DNA from: Eikenella corrodens
Lineage (GTDB): Bacteria > Pseudomonadota > Gammaproteobacteria > Burkholderiales > Neisseriaceae
Assembly (NCBI RefSeq): GCF_003990355.1
Contig: NZ_CP034670.1
Span: 1,612,001 to 1,676,000 of the forward strand
Direction: 5' to 3'
DNA: 64,000 bases
Below, one piece after another: positions 17,643 through 26,726 of this stretch. The translations under genes were made by a program, and so were the position numbers. Under the pieces are notes generated by a model. That model searched no databases. It had not been told where the DNA came from and worked only from the letters and a program-made list of their open reading frames with translations. Position 1 is the stretch's first letter, and each line of letters opens with the position of its first letter.

Positions 17643-18119
17643 ATGCAAAAGATTCCATTAACCGTACGCGGCGCCGAAATGCTCAAGCAAGAATTGCAGC
17701 ATCTTAAAAGCGTCGAGCGCCCCGCCATTATCGAAGCCATCGCCGAAGCCCGCACCCACGGCGATTTGTCTGAAAATGCCGAATACGAAGCCGCCAAAGA
17801 AAAACAAGGCTTCATCGAAGGCCGCATTTCCGAGCTGGAAAACAAGCTCTCCGTAGCCCACATCATCGACCCCACCGAAATCCACGCCGAAGGCAAAATC
17901 GTATTCGGCTGTACCGTCGTGCTGGAAGACTTGGAAAACGAAACCCAAGTACGCTACCAAATCGTCGGCGACGACGAAGCCGATATTAAAGACAACAAAA
18001 TCTCCATCAGCTCGCCCATTTCCCGCGCCCTTATCGGCAAAGAAGAAGGCGACGTGGCCGAAGTGCAGGCGCCCGGCGGCGTGCGCGAATACGAAGTTAT
18101 CGAAGTGCTGTATATCTAG
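17643..18119 (+). CDS. greA: transcription elongation factor GreA
   Basis: 158 residues. GreA inserts its coiled coil into the RNA polymerase secondary channel and stimulates cleavage of backtracked RNA. The N-terminal coiled coil includes the acidic tip GDLSENAEYEAAKE; the C-terminal FKBP-like domain includes ISISSPISRALIGKEEGD. I use the ATG at 17643 (MQKIPLTVRGAEML); the frame is open 31 codons further up, but that region is the leader hairpin. Confidence 0.97.
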   Translation: MQKIPLTVRGAEMLKQELQHLKSVERPAIIEAIAEARTHGDLSENAEYEAAKEKQGFIEGRISELENKLSVAHIIDPTEIHAEGKIVFGCTVVLEDLENETQVRYQIVGDDEADIKDNKISISSPISRALIGKEEGDVAEVQAPGGVREYEVIEVLYI

Positions 18120-18133
18120 CGGGCGGAGGCGAA

Positions 18134-18730
18134 ATGAACCAAAAATTCAATCCCTACCAGGCTCCGCAAAGCCAAGACTACCTGCCGCAGCAGGCCGGCG
18201 AATGCTGGCGCGAAGGCAAACGTGTTTTTCTGCCCGATGGAGCAGACCTGCCCCGCCGCTGCATCCGCTGCGGCGAAGCAGCCGAACCGCAACGGCGGCC
18301 GCGCAAACTGTATTGGTATCATCCCGCCTGGAATTTGTTGATTATCCCGATTTTTTTTGCCGCTTGGCCGCTTGCCCTGATTATTACCCTTGCCGTCCGG
18401 AAAAGCCTCCCCATCCATCCCACCTTCTGCCCGCAGCATCAAACGCAGATGCGCTGGCTGTTTTGGGGCGTGCCCGCCATCGTGCTGGTATTGCTGTTGC
18501 TGCCACTCACTGCGCTATTCATTCCATCCTTAAGCAACTATTTTTCTTCAACTTTCATAGCAATGTGGTACTTCGGCATCATCGCCTTCTGCCTGATCTT
18601 CGCCATCGCCACTTCGCCCCTGCGGCCTCGCCTGGTGAAAGTTACCGAAGACTACAACATCCTCAAAGGCTTCGGCCGGGGCTTTCTCAACACCCTGCCG
18701 GAAGAATACGAACTCGACAGCCGACGCTAA
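18134..18730 (+). CDS. membrane protein with N-terminal Cys pair, unknown function
   Basis: 198 residues. The N-terminal soluble part (about 1-60) contains RRCIRCGEAAE, a CxxC knuckle that may bind zinc. Three hydrophobic segments follow at about 65-90, 110-132 and 140-160, then a basic tail. The gene starts 14 bp after greA in the same direction, so it is probably co-transcribed. I do not recognise a named family. Confidence 0.75.
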   Translation: MNQKFNPYQAPQSQDYLPQQAGECWREGKRVFLPDGADLPRRCIRCGEAAEPQRRPRKLYWYHPAWNLLIIPIFFAAWPLALIITLAVRKSLPIHPTFCPQHQTQMRWLFWGVPAIVLVLLLLPLTALFIPSLSNYFSSTFIAMWYFGIIAFCLIFAIATSPLRPRLVKVTEDYNILKGFGRGFLNTLPEEYELDSRR

Positions 18731-18764
18731 CGCCGACCTCTGTTTGGATAGGGGCGGTAATCAA

Positions 18765-18805
18765 TTTTCAGGTAGCCTCTTCATAAGCGGAAGGCTACCT
18801 GAAAA
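18765..18805. terminator. inverted DUS pair
   Basis: Arms TTTCAGGTAGCCT and AGGCTACCTGAAA about 12 bases apart, downstream of the greA unit. Confidence 0.5.
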
Positions 18806-18976
18806 CATAATATGCCCAAGTTTCTGCACAGCCGAAGCCATCGTTTTCAAGCCGCCTTATCTTTTCAGCTGCCCCGCAAGCGCTCCGGAAGCACGGTAAG
18901 GCGGGGCAAAGCGGTGGCTTTCTGATTTTAATCCGCTATACAATGCCGCTTTCCACGCCCGCCGGTTTTCCCGCCA

Positions 18977-19228
18977 ATGGAACAACTCGAATTTTTCAGC
19001 ATTCCCAGCCCCTGCATCGGCGTTTGCCAGGCCAATAGCAAGGGCTATTGCAAAGGCTGTTTGCGCAGCCGTGAGGAGCGGCTGTATTGGCTGAAGCTGA
19101 CGGATACGCAGAAGCAGAACGTGCTGCGCCTGTGCCGTTTGCGCAAGCGCAAGCTGTTGCAGTTGGCGGCTGAGCAGCAGGCCGTTTCCATTGAACTGCC
19201 GGAGCAGATGGATTTCGATTTTTTCTAA
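18977..19228 (+). CDS. DUF1289 family small cysteine protein
   Basis: 83 residues. It has the DUF1289 pattern: SPCIGVCQANSKGYCKGCLRSREE, four cysteines spaced Cx3C...Cx2C that probably bind a metal or Fe-S cluster, followed by a Trp and a basic helix. Function unknown. It precedes a drug/metabolite transporter by 46 bp. Confidence 0.88.
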   Translation: MEQLEFFSIPSPCIGVCQANSKGYCKGCLRSREERLYWLKLTDTQKQNVLRLCRLRKRKLLQLAAEQQAVSIELPEQMDFDFF

Positions 19229-19274
19229 GCATCCCGCTGCCCATTCTTCTTTCCCTCATCATTAAACATCAATC

Positions 19275-20192
19275 ATGCTGGTTTTATCTGCTTTATCTTT
19301 TCTTCCCGCCTCTTGGACATGGCAGTTTCTCGCCTTGGCGGTTTTGTGCAGCGTGGCGGTTTCGGTGCTGCTGAAAATCGCGCGCAAACAAGGGGTTCAC
19401 ATTGAGCATGCGATTGCGGTGAACTATATTGTGGCCACGGCCTGCTGCTGGTTTTTGCTTGAGCCGCCGCTGGATGGCCTGCGCGGGGCGGATATTGGCG
19501 GCCTGTGGCCGTTTTTGGCTTTGGGCGTGCTGTTGCCGAGCATTTTTGTGGTGATGGCGCGGGCGGTGGAACAGGCGGGGATTGTGCGCTCGGATGCGGC
19601 GCAGCGGCTGTCGCTGGTATTGCCGGTGTTGGCGGCTTTCCTGCTGTTTGGCGAACAGCTGAACCGCAATAAAATCGTGAGCATTGTGCTGGCTTTCAGT
19701 GCGCTGGCGGCTTTGCTCTATAAGCCGGGCAAGGGCAAACAGGGTGGCGGGATATTTTGGCTGGTGGGGGTATGGCTGGGCTTTGGGGTGATTGATATTC
19801 TGTTTAAGCAGTTATCCAAAACCGGGCAGGCCATGTCGCTGAATTTGTTTGTGTCCTTTGCGCTGGCTTGCGTGCTGATGTGGGGTTATGTGTGGCGGCA
19901 GGGCAAACCGCTCAAGGCGGCGGATTTTGCCGGCGGGCTGCTGCTCGGGCTGTTGAATTTCGGCAATATCCTGTTTTATATCAAGGCACACCATGCTTTT
20001 TCCGGCGACCCGACCTTGGTATTTGCCGGTATGAACTTGGGCGTGATTGTGTTGGGCACGCTCACCGGCGCGCTGGCGTTCAAGGAGAAGATTTCGGCCG
20101 TGAACCAAGCCGGTATTGCGTTGGCACTCGCGGCGATTTACAGCCTGTTTTATCTGGATTGGCTGCTGGCGAAGCTGGGCATTGCGATATAA
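19275..20192 (+). CDS. EamA/DMT-superfamily permease
   Basis: 305 residues with about ten hydrophobic helices in two repeats, the layout of drug/metabolite transporter (EamA) permeases in the inner membrane. The substrate cannot be read from sequence. It may be co-transcribed with the DUF1289 gene just upstream and is followed by an inverted DUS pair. Confidence 0.85.
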   Translation: MLVLSALSFLPASWTWQFLALAVLCSVAVSVLLKIARKQGVHIEHAIAVNYIVATACCWFLLEPPLDGLRGADIGGLWPFLALGVLLPSIFVVMARAVEQAGIVRSDAAQRLSLVLPVLAAFLLFGEQLNRNKIVSIVLAFSALAALLYKPGKGKQGGGIFWLVGVWLGFGVIDILFKQLSKTGQAMSLNLFVSFALACVLMWGYVWRQGKPLKAADFAGGLLLGLLNFGNILFYIKAHHAFSGDPTLVFAGMNLGVIVLGTLTGALAFKEKISAVNQAGIALALAAIYSLFYLDWLLAKLGIAI

Positions 20193-20193
20193 G

Positions 20194-20235
20194 TTTCAGG
20201 TAGCCTCAATCGAAACCGAAAGGCTACCTGAAAAA
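20194..20235 (+). terminator. inverted DUS pair after the permease gene
   Basis: TTTCAGGTAGCCT and AGGCTACCTGAAA with a 14-base loop and an A-run behind, starting two bases after the stop codon. Confidence 0.55.
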
Positions 20236-20266
20236 ATGATCCGGCTGTTTGGCTATGCGAATACAA

Positions 20267-20293
20267 AGGCTGCCTGAAACTTTCAGGTAGCCT
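20267..20293 (-). terminator. mixed-dialect DUS hairpin after mutY
   Basis: AGGCTGCCTGAAA on one arm and TTTCAGGTAGCCT on the other with a one-base loop. One arm is a different DUS dialect (TGCC in place of TACC), giving a single mismatch in the stem. It lies just after the leftward mutY. Confidence 0.55.
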
Positions 20294-20299
20294 CTTGCT

Positions 20300-21316
20300 T
20301 TACCCGCGCCGTAAATATTCTGCCAGCGGCTTGGGCAAACCGTATTCCGCCGTATTGGCCCACAGGCTGCCGTGTGCCGCAGCGGCCGCCACTCCGTTTG
20401 CCTGCAAAGGCGTAATCTGCAACAGGCGGTGTGTGAGGCGGTGGCTCACCAAATCTCCTTCGGCCAAATCTTCCTCGGCCACGCCGAAAGCGGCTGCGCA
20501 CTCATACAAATCATCCAGCCGCTCAAAGCAGGGCACGCAGTAGAGCCCGCCCCAAATGCCGCCGGACGGGCGTTTCTCCAGCAGCACCCTGCCCTGTTTG
20601 TCGCGCAACACCAGCCAATACAGCGCCACTTCCTTCACCGCCACTGCGGTTTTCTTGCGCGGCAGCTCGGCAATCCGCCCTTGCTGTTTGGCCAGGCAGA
20701 TTTCCGCCATCGGGCAGGCATCGCAATGCGGTTTGCTGCGTTTGCACACCATTGCGCCCAAGTCCATCAGCCCTTGCGTGTAGGGGGTCATGTCCTCGGC
20801 TGCGGGCAGCAGGCTTTCGGCCAAATCCCACAAAACGGTTTCGAATTTTTTGTCGCCGATTGCCCCGTCTTGCGCAAACACGCGGCACAAAACGCGCTTC
20901 ACGTTGCCGTCTAAAATCGCCTCGCGCCGGCCGAAGGAAAAGGCGGCAATCGCCGCTGCCGTGCTGCGCCCCACGCCCTTGAGCGTTTCCAGGCCTTGGC
21001 GCGTATCGGGAAAGCGGCCGCCGAAATCGCGCGCCACCTGTTTGGCCGCCGCATGCAGATTGCGGGCGCGGCTGTAGTAGCCCAGCCCGGCCCACAGCGC
21101 GAGCACTTCGTCTTCATCCGCCGCGGCCAGCGCGGCCACGTTTGGAAACGCCGCCAGAAATCGCGGATAGTATGCCAACACGGTGGCCACCTGCGTTTGC
21201 TGCAGCATAATCTCCGAAAGCCACACCGCATAAGGCTCGCGCACCTGCCAAGGCAGGCCGTGCCGCCCGTGTTGTTTTTGCCAGCGCACCAGCCGGGCCG
21301 AGAAATCTGTGTTCAT
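20300..21316 (-). CDS. mutY: adenine DNA glycosylase
   Basis: 338 residues. MutY removes adenine mispaired with 8-oxoguanine. The helix-hairpin-helix with catalytic Asp region reads LKGVGRSTAAAIAAFSFG (about 115-132). The [4Fe-4S] loop has the expected spacing C-x6-C-x2-C-x5-C in CKRSKPHCDACPMAEIC. The C-terminal NUDIX-like 8-oxoG recognition domain runs from about residue 230. Confidence 0.97.
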   Translation of the reverse strand: MNTDFSARLVRWQKQHGRHGLPWQVREPYAVWLSEIMLQQTQVATVLAYYPRFLAAFPNVAALAAADEDEVLALWAGLGYYSRARNLHAAAKQVARDFGGRFPDTRQGLETLKGVGRSTAAAIAAFSFGRREAILDGNVKRVLCRVFAQDGAIGDKKFETVLWDLAESLLPAAEDMTPYTQGLMDLGAMVCKRSKPHCDACPMAEICLAKQQGRIAELPRKKTAVAVKEVALYWLVLRDKQGRVLLEKRPSGGIWGGLYCVPCFERLDDLYECAAAFGVAEEDLAEGDLVSHRLTHRLLQITPLQANGVAAAAAHGSLWANTAEYGLPKPLAEYLRRG

Positions 21317-21476
21317 AGATAAGGCTACCTGAAACCGAAAATCCCGTATTGTATAGCGGATTAAAATGGCAGCGATACTGCCAAAGCGGCCGCCGGATGG
21401 TTTTCAGGTAGCCTTCCGCCGCAATCCATCCGTTTCCCGCTATAATCGCAGCCCAAACCAACCCAGATTGCCGTTC

Positions 21477-22634
21477 ATGACCAACCACACCCTCTTCGCC
21501 ACCTGCCCGCGCGGCCTCGAAACCATCCTCGCCCAAGAGCTGGCCGACCAAGGCTGCACCCACATCGCCCCCACCGACGGCGGCGTATCCTGCCAAGGCA
21601 GCCTCGAAGCCGCCTACCGCGCCAACCTCCACTCCCGCACCGCCAGCCGCATCCTGCTGCAACTGGCCAAACAGCCCTACCGCAGCGAAGACGACATTTA
21701 CCGCGCCGCAAAAAGCATTCGTTGGGAAGACTGGTTTCATGCCGGGCAAACCTTCAAAATCAAGGTGGAAGGCAAACGCGCCCGCGTGAAAAGCCTCGAC
21801 TTTACCGCCCTCAAAATCAAAGACGGCCTGTGCGACCGCTTCCGCAGCAGCCAAGGCCAACGCCCCAGCGTGGACAAAGCCAATCCGCACATCCGCATCC
21901 ACGCCTTCATCAACGAGCAGCACGCCGCCATCTTTATCGACACCAGCGGCGAAGCCCTGTTCAAACGCGGCTACCGCCAAGACACCGGCGCCGCCCCCCT
22001 GCGCGAAAACCTCGCCGCCGGCCTGCTCCTGCTCGCCGGCTACAACGGCAGCCAGCCCTTCCAAGACCCTTTCTGCGGCAGCGGCACCCTCCCCATCGAA
22101 GCCGCCCTCATCGCCACCCGGCGCGCCCCCGGCCTCAACCGCCGCTTCGGTTTCGAGCAGCTGGCCAACTTCGATGCCGGCCTCTGGCAGCGCCTGCGCC
22201 AAGAAGCCCAAGCCGCCGTATTGCCGCAAGCCCCCGCGCCCATTGCCGGCAGCGATACCGACCGCCGCCTGATCCAAACCGCCGCCACCAACGCCCGCGA
22301 AGCCCAAGTGGCCGGGCACATCGTGTTTCAGGTAGCCGACGTGCGCGACACCCGACCCAACGGCGAAAACGGCATCCTCCTCGCCAACCCGCCCTACGGC
22401 GTACGCCTTGAAGAAGTTCAAACCCTGCACGCCCTCTACCCCCAGCTCGGCTCCTGGCTCAAACAGCACTACCCCGGCTGGCTCTGCGGCCTGCTCACCG
22501 CCGACCGCGACCTGCCCAAACTCATGCGCCTGTCGCTAAAGCGCAAAATTCCCCTGTATAACGGTAACCTCGACTGCCGCCTGTTCCTGCTCGACATGGT
22601 ACGCGGCTCCCACCGCACACCTAAGGCGGAATAG
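21477..22634 (+). CDS. rlmL: 23S rRNA guanine-N2 methyltransferase, short RlmL type
   Basis: 385 residues: an N-terminal ferredoxin-like and THUMP RNA-binding region (about 1-155) followed by a SAM-dependent methyltransferase domain with DPFCGSGTLPIEAALIA (SAM motif) and the catalytic LANPPYGVRL. It corresponds to the N-terminal half of E. coli RlmL, which is fused there to RlmK; here the RlmK half is missing, as is common in Neisseriaceae. I use the ATG at 21477, preceded by a TATAAT at 21441-21446. A DUS (TTTCAGGTAGCC) inside the gene near 22327 encodes FQVAD. Confidence 0.9.
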   Translation: MTNHTLFATCPRGLETILAQELADQGCTHIAPTDGGVSCQGSLEAAYRANLHSRTASRILLQLAKQPYRSEDDIYRAAKSIRWEDWFHAGQTFKIKVEGKRARVKSLDFTALKIKDGLCDRFRSSQGQRPSVDKANPHIRIHAFINEQHAAIFIDTSGEALFKRGYRQDTGAAPLRENLAAGLLLLAGYNGSQPFQDPFCGSGTLPIEAALIATRRAPGLNRRFGFEQLANFDAGLWQRLRQEAQAAVLPQAPAPIAGSDTDRRLIQTAATNAREAQVAGHIVFQVADVRDTRPNGENGILLANPPYGVRLEEVQTLHALYPQLGSWLKQHYPGWLCGLLTADRDLPKLMRLSLKRKIPLYNGNLDCRLFLLDMVRGSHRTPKAE

Positions 22635-22855
22635 CTGCGTTTAGGTATTCGGCAAAAGGCTACCTGAAAACCGTTTGCCCGTTTCAGGCAGCCCTCTAAC
22701 CCAGCGCAGCCCGTTCCCGCCCTAGCCCATCTTTATCTTTTAGGCAGCCGCAGCCCAAACATCATCGCCAAACCCACCTACCCTTCCAAAAAGGCTACCT
22801 GAAAACCCATTCCGCTATATAATCGCCCGGTTTTGACTCCAAGGCTACCTGAACC

Positions 22856-23554
22856 ATGAAAGCCATAATACTGGCCGCCGGACGCGGCGAGCGGATGCGC
22901 CCGCTCACCGACACCCTGCCCAAACCCATGCTCCCATGCGGCCGCGAGCCGCTCATCGGCTGGCATTTGCGCCGCCTAGCCGCCGCCGGCATCAGGGAAA
23001 TCGTCATCAACCACGCCTGGCTCGGCGAAAAAATCGAACAAGGCCTCGGCAACGGCAGCCGTTACGGCGTGTCTATCCGATATTCGCCCGAAGCACCCGG
23101 CGGGCTGGAAACCGCAGGCGGCATCGCCACCGCCCTGCCGCTCTTGGGCAGCGAGCCTTTCTTGGTGATCAACGGCGACATCCTCACCGATTTCGACTGC
23201 CGCACCGCCATCGAACGTGCCGCCCAAATGAGCGCCCACACCCTCGCCCACCTCTGGCTCGTGCCCAACCCCCCGCACCACCCGCAAGGCGACTTCCGCC
23301 TGCAACCCGGCGGCCAAGTTACCGACGCCGAGTCCCCGCAGCCCGCCCACACCTTCAGCGGCATCGGCCTCTACCGCCCCGAGCTTTTCGCCCGCACCGC
23401 CGCCCACCAACGTGCCAAACTCGCCCCCCTGCTGCGCCAAGCCATGCGGCAAGGCCAAGTGAGCGGCGAAATGCACACCGGCCTGTGGCTCGACGTGGGC
23501 ACGCCCGAACGCCTGCAGGAAGCCGCCCGCATCAGCGAACAGTGGGCAAACTGA
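22856..23554 (+). CDS. murU: nucleotidyltransferase, probably MurU (N-acetylmuramate-1-phosphate uridylyltransferase)
   Basis: 232 residues. N-terminal MKAIILAAGRGERMRPLTD and LPKPMLP are the nucleotide-binding signature of sugar-1-phosphate nucleotidyltransferases; VINGDILTDFD is the metal-binding Asp motif. Length and sequence fit MurU of the cell-wall recycling route, which makes UDP-MurNAc. Other NDP-sugar pyrophosphorylases of similar size remain possible. A DUS lies directly before the ATG, with TATAAT at 22818-22823. Confidence 0.8.
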   Translation: MKAIILAAGRGERMRPLTDTLPKPMLPCGREPLIGWHLRRLAAAGIREIVINHAWLGEKIEQGLGNGSRYGVSIRYSPEAPGGLETAGGIATALPLLGSEPFLVINGDILTDFDCRTAIERAAQMSAHTLAHLWLVPNPPHHPQGDFRLQPGGQVTDAESPQPAHTFSGIGLYRPELFARTAAHQRAKLAPLLRQAMRQGQVSGEMHTGLWLDVGTPERLQEAARISEQWAN

Positions 23555-23639
23555 ACCCTTTATTTACAACCCGTTTTCAGGTAGCCTCAAGCACTTTTAA
23601 GCGCTACCTGAAACCCAAACCCTTACCGGACGATTCATT

Positions 23640-24722
23640 ATGACCACCAAACACACCCTCGAACGCTACAGCCAAGAACAACACACCGCCCAAGAAGCCC
23701 AGCGCCTTGCCCAGCAAATCATCTTCGGCCCCATCGCCTTCCAAGCCTCCCGCCTGATGGTGAAATTCGGCATCCTAGAGCGGCTCAACCGCGCCGCCGA
23801 AGGCCAAACCCTCGAAGAAATCGCCCAAGAAGCCAAGCTCAGCCGCTATGCCGCCCAAGTGCTGCTCGAAGCCTCCCTCTCCATCGGCACCGTCCTCTGC
23901 GAAAACGGGCGCTACCGCATCAGCAAAGCCGGCTGGTTTTTAATCAAAGACCCCATGGCCCCCATCAACATGGATTTCGTGCACGACGTCTGCTACCAAG
24001 GCACATTCGACCTCGAAGCCGCCCTGCTCGAAGGCCGCCCCGCCGGGCTCAAAGTATTCGGCAGCTGGCCCACCATCTACGAAGGCCTCTCCAGCCTCCC
24101 CCCGCGCGCCCTCGAAAAATGGCTCGCCTTCGACCACTTCTATTCCGACCACTCCTTCCCTGCCGCGCTGGAAATCGTCTTTTCCCAACCCGTCCGCCGC
24201 CTGCTCGACGTGGGCGGCAACACCGGCCGCTGGGCGCTGCAATGCGTGGCATACAGCCCGGAAGTGCAAGTCACCATCATGGATTTGCCCCAACAAATCC
24301 AACTGATGAAAGAGCACACCGCCCGCCTACCCGGCGCCGACCGCATCCACGGCCACCCCGCCAACCTGCTCGACCCCGCCACCCCCTTCCCCGAAGGCTT
24401 CGACGCCATCTGGATGAGCCAATTCCTCGACTGCTTTACCGAAGAGCAAGTTACCTCCATCCTCAGCCGCGCCGCCAAGAGCATGGGCGAAAACAGCACC
24501 CTTTATATCCTCGAGCCCCTATGGGACAGGCAGAAACACGAAACCGCCGCCTACTGCCTCACCCAAACCAGCCTCTACTTCACCGCCATGGCCAACGGCA
24601 ACAGCAAACTCTTCCACAGCGCCGACCTGATCCGCTGCATCGAAGCCGCCGGCCTGCAAACCGCCAAAATCCACAACAACATCGGCCTCGGCAACAGCCT
24701 CATCTGCTGCAAAAAAGCATAA
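23640..24722 (+). CDS. class I SAM-dependent methyltransferase with winged-helix N-terminus
   Basis: 360 residues. An N-terminal winged-helix dimerisation-like domain (about 25-105, LTLEEIAQEAKLS pattern) is followed by a Rossmann methyltransferase domain with RLLDVGGNTGRWAL as SAM motif I (about residue 186) and TIMDLPQQIQLM. This is the layout of O-methyltransferase family 2 enzymes (ubiquinone- or small-molecule O-methyltransferases). The substrate is unknown. Confidence 0.82.
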   Translation: MTTKHTLERYSQEQHTAQEAQRLAQQIIFGPIAFQASRLMVKFGILERLNRAAEGQTLEEIAQEAKLSRYAAQVLLEASLSIGTVLCENGRYRISKAGWFLIKDPMAPINMDFVHDVCYQGTFDLEAALLEGRPAGLKVFGSWPTIYEGLSSLPPRALEKWLAFDHFYSDHSFPAALEIVFSQPVRRLLDVGGNTGRWALQCVAYSPEVQVTIMDLPQQIQLMKEHTARLPGADRIHGHPANLLDPATPFPEGFDAIWMSQFLDCFTEEQVTSILSRAAKSMGENSTLYILEPLWDRQKHETAAYCLTQTSLYFTAMANGNSKLFHSADLIRCIEAAGLQTAKIHNNIGLGNSLICCKKA

Positions 24723-24797
24723 AACGGAAAAAGGCTACCTGAAAAACCAAACCGCAGTTTTCAAGTAGCCTCCAACCCGCATAAAAAGGAAACCGCC

Positions 24798-25604
24798 ATG
24801 CAAGCCATCAAACTAGCCCTCATCCTATCCGCCGCCGCCCTGCCCCTTGCCGCCCTGCCCCTTGCCGCCCTGCCCCTTGCCGCCCAAGCCAAGCAGCCCG
24901 CCCGCCAAGCAGCCGGCCTGTCCCCATTCATCCGCAGCATCAACCACGATGCGCCCATCAAATCCGGCCCCTTCACCATCCGTCGCGCTGCCGCGCAAGG
25001 CGGCAACGTCCTGATCGACGCCGCCATCGACAGCCAACAACTCCCCCTGCCGCCCGCCGCCGAACGCGAACCCACCGTCCAAGCCCTGCAAACCCTGGCC
25101 GAAGCCTCCTGGTGCGAGCATCCCCAGTTCCCCGCCCTCAACCAAACCCGCAGCCTCACCACCCGCTACACCGTCAGCGGCGAAACCTCCCCCATCAACC
25201 TCACCATCCCCGCCGGCCGCTGCGCCCAAATCCAAAGCAGCCAAAGCCCCGCGCAACAGGAAGAAAACGGCCAAATCGCCGCCCTCATCCTCCTCATTCC
25301 CGGCATGAACCAGCGCCTCCCCCTCACCGAAGACAACCTCACCCTGCAGCGCGTCCGCTTCGACCACACCGCGCGCACCATGCACAAATACCTCACCCTC
25401 AACGACCCCGAGCTCGCCAAACAGCCCGCCGCACAAATCCGCGCCAAACTGCAAATCGAAGCCCGCACCCTCGTGTGCGACGACCCCCTGCTCGCCCAAA
25501 GCAACCGCTACTACCCCACCACCCACCACTTCACCCTCCCCGGCCAATCCGAAACCTTCGAAGCCACCGTTGCCAAAAACAGCTGCACCGAAAACGCAAA
25601 ATAA
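24798..25604 (+). CDS. secreted or periplasmic protein of unknown function
   Basis: 268 residues. The N-terminus is a signal peptide (MQAIKLALILSAA..) whose hydrophobic core is extended by three exact copies of LPLAA, ending at a probable AQA cleavage site near residue 33. The mature part has four cysteines and no family motif I recognise. The LPLAA copies come from a 15-bp tandem repeat at 24840-24884. Confidence 0.75.
   Translation: MQAIKLALILSAAALPLAALPLAALPLAAQAKQPARQAAGLSPFIRSINHDAPIKSGPFTIRRAAAQGGNVLIDAAIDSQQLPLPPAAEREPTVQALQTLAEASWCEHPQFPALNQTRSLTTRYTVSGETSPINLTIPAGRCAQIQSSQSPAQQEENGQIAALILLIPGMNQRLPLTEDNLTLQRVRFDHTARTMHKYLTLNDPELAKQPAAQIRAKLQIEARTLVCDDPLLAQSNRYYPTTHHFTLPGQSETFEATVAKNSCTENAK
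24840..24884 (+). repeat. three tandem 15-bp repeats in a signal-peptide coding region
   Basis: Unit CTGCCCCTTGCCGCC, three perfect copies, each encoding LPLAA. Because the unit is a multiple of three, copy-number change would lengthen or shorten the signal peptide core without shifting the frame. Confidence 0.9.
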
Positions 25605-25676
25605 GCTGCCCGGCATACAAAAGGCTACCTGAAGATACTCAGCCATTTCCTAATTAATTTTGGAAGAATTCCAATT

Positions 25677-26615
25677 ATGCCTATCCCTCATTTCGATGAT
25701 TTACGCCAACCTACTCTTGCTATTTTGAGCGATGGAGAAATAAGGAAAAAATCTGATTTAATTCTACCGTTGCAACAACATTTTAAATTGAGCAATAAAG
25801 AGATTTCCCAAGAATATGAATCTGGTAAAGGCGCAATTTTCCCCGACCGTATCTCTTGGGTACTCAGCTATTTTGCTATGACAGGTTTACTAGACCGACC
25901 TAAACGCGGCTACTATGTTATCAATGAATTAGGAAGAAAATATTCAAAAAAATCTTCTGAAGAAATTATTGAATATGTTAAACAGAAAATGATGGAGCGG
26001 GAGCAAGGAAAACAAAAACACCAAAAAAAATTTATTGTTACCGCACAAACTGATACCGTAGAAAGTACACCGCAAGAACAGCTATATAATTCCTATCAAG
26101 ACATCCGCCAAGTTGTATACGATGAAATTTTGGATACCATTCTGAGTAAAAGCCCAGCTGCATTCGAAAAGTTAGTGGTCGAACTGTTACAAAAAATGGG
26201 CTACGGGGGTGCGTTGGATAAGTCAGGCCGAGTAACCAAACAAAGCAGAGACGGCGGTATAGATGGTGAAATCCGAGAAGATGTGCTGGGTTTAGGCCGT
26301 ATTCATATACAAGCCAAATGCTACCAGCGCGAAAAAACTATTGGCAGGCCAGAGATTCAAAGCTTTGCCGGTGCATTGCTTGGCAGCAATGCTAATAAAG
26401 GTGTTTTTATTACTACAGCCCAGTATACCGATGATGCTAAAAAATATGCCGAAACTATTCCCAATGCCCGCATTGTTTTAATAGATGGTAATAAATTGGC
26501 TGAGTATATCTACCAATACGGCCTAGGTATGCAAGTAGAGCAAACCATTGTTATCAAAAAACTGGACACCGACTATTGGGATGAAATCCCGAACAATACC
26601 AATAGTAACAACTGA
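25677..26615 (+). CDS. Mrr-like type IV restriction endonuclease
   Basis: 312 residues. The N-terminal winged-helix Mrr_N domain (about 8-95) recognises DNA. The C-terminal PD-(D/E)xK nuclease domain has ELLQKMGYGGA, SRDGGIDGEI (catalytic Asp) and IHIQAKCYQRE (QxK variant of the ExK), the Mrr signature. Such enzymes cut modified foreign DNA. No methyltransferase partner is nearby, which fits type IV. The gene is clearly more AT-rich than its neighbours and lacks internal DUS, suggesting transfer. Confidence 0.88.
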   Translation: MPIPHFDDLRQPTLAILSDGEIRKKSDLILPLQQHFKLSNKEISQEYESGKGAIFPDRISWVLSYFAMTGLLDRPKRGYYVINELGRKYSKKSSEEIIEYVKQKMMEREQGKQKHQKKFIVTAQTDTVESTPQEQLYNSYQDIRQVVYDEILDTILSKSPAAFEKLVVELLQKMGYGGALDKSGRVTKQSRDGGIDGEIREDVLGLGRIHIQAKCYQREKTIGRPEIQSFAGALLGSNANKGVFITTAQYTDDAKKYAETIPNARIVLIDGNKLAEYIYQYGLGMQVEQTIVIKKLDTDYWDEIPNNTNSNN

Positions 26616-26660
26616 TCGCTGCTTGCCAACATCAGACTGTTCAGATTTTATACACTACAC

Positions 26661-26706
26661 AAAAGGCTACCTGAAAACCCCCGTTCCGAGTTTTCAGGTA
26701 GCCTTT
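26661..26706. terminator. inverted DUS pair between the Mrr gene and dacC
   Basis: AAAAGGCTACCTGAAAA and TTTTCAGGTAGCCTTT arms around a 12-base loop, with A/T runs on both sides. It lies between convergent genes and could serve both. Confidence 0.6.
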
Positions 26707-26726
26707 ATCGCATCAATCAAGCCGTG

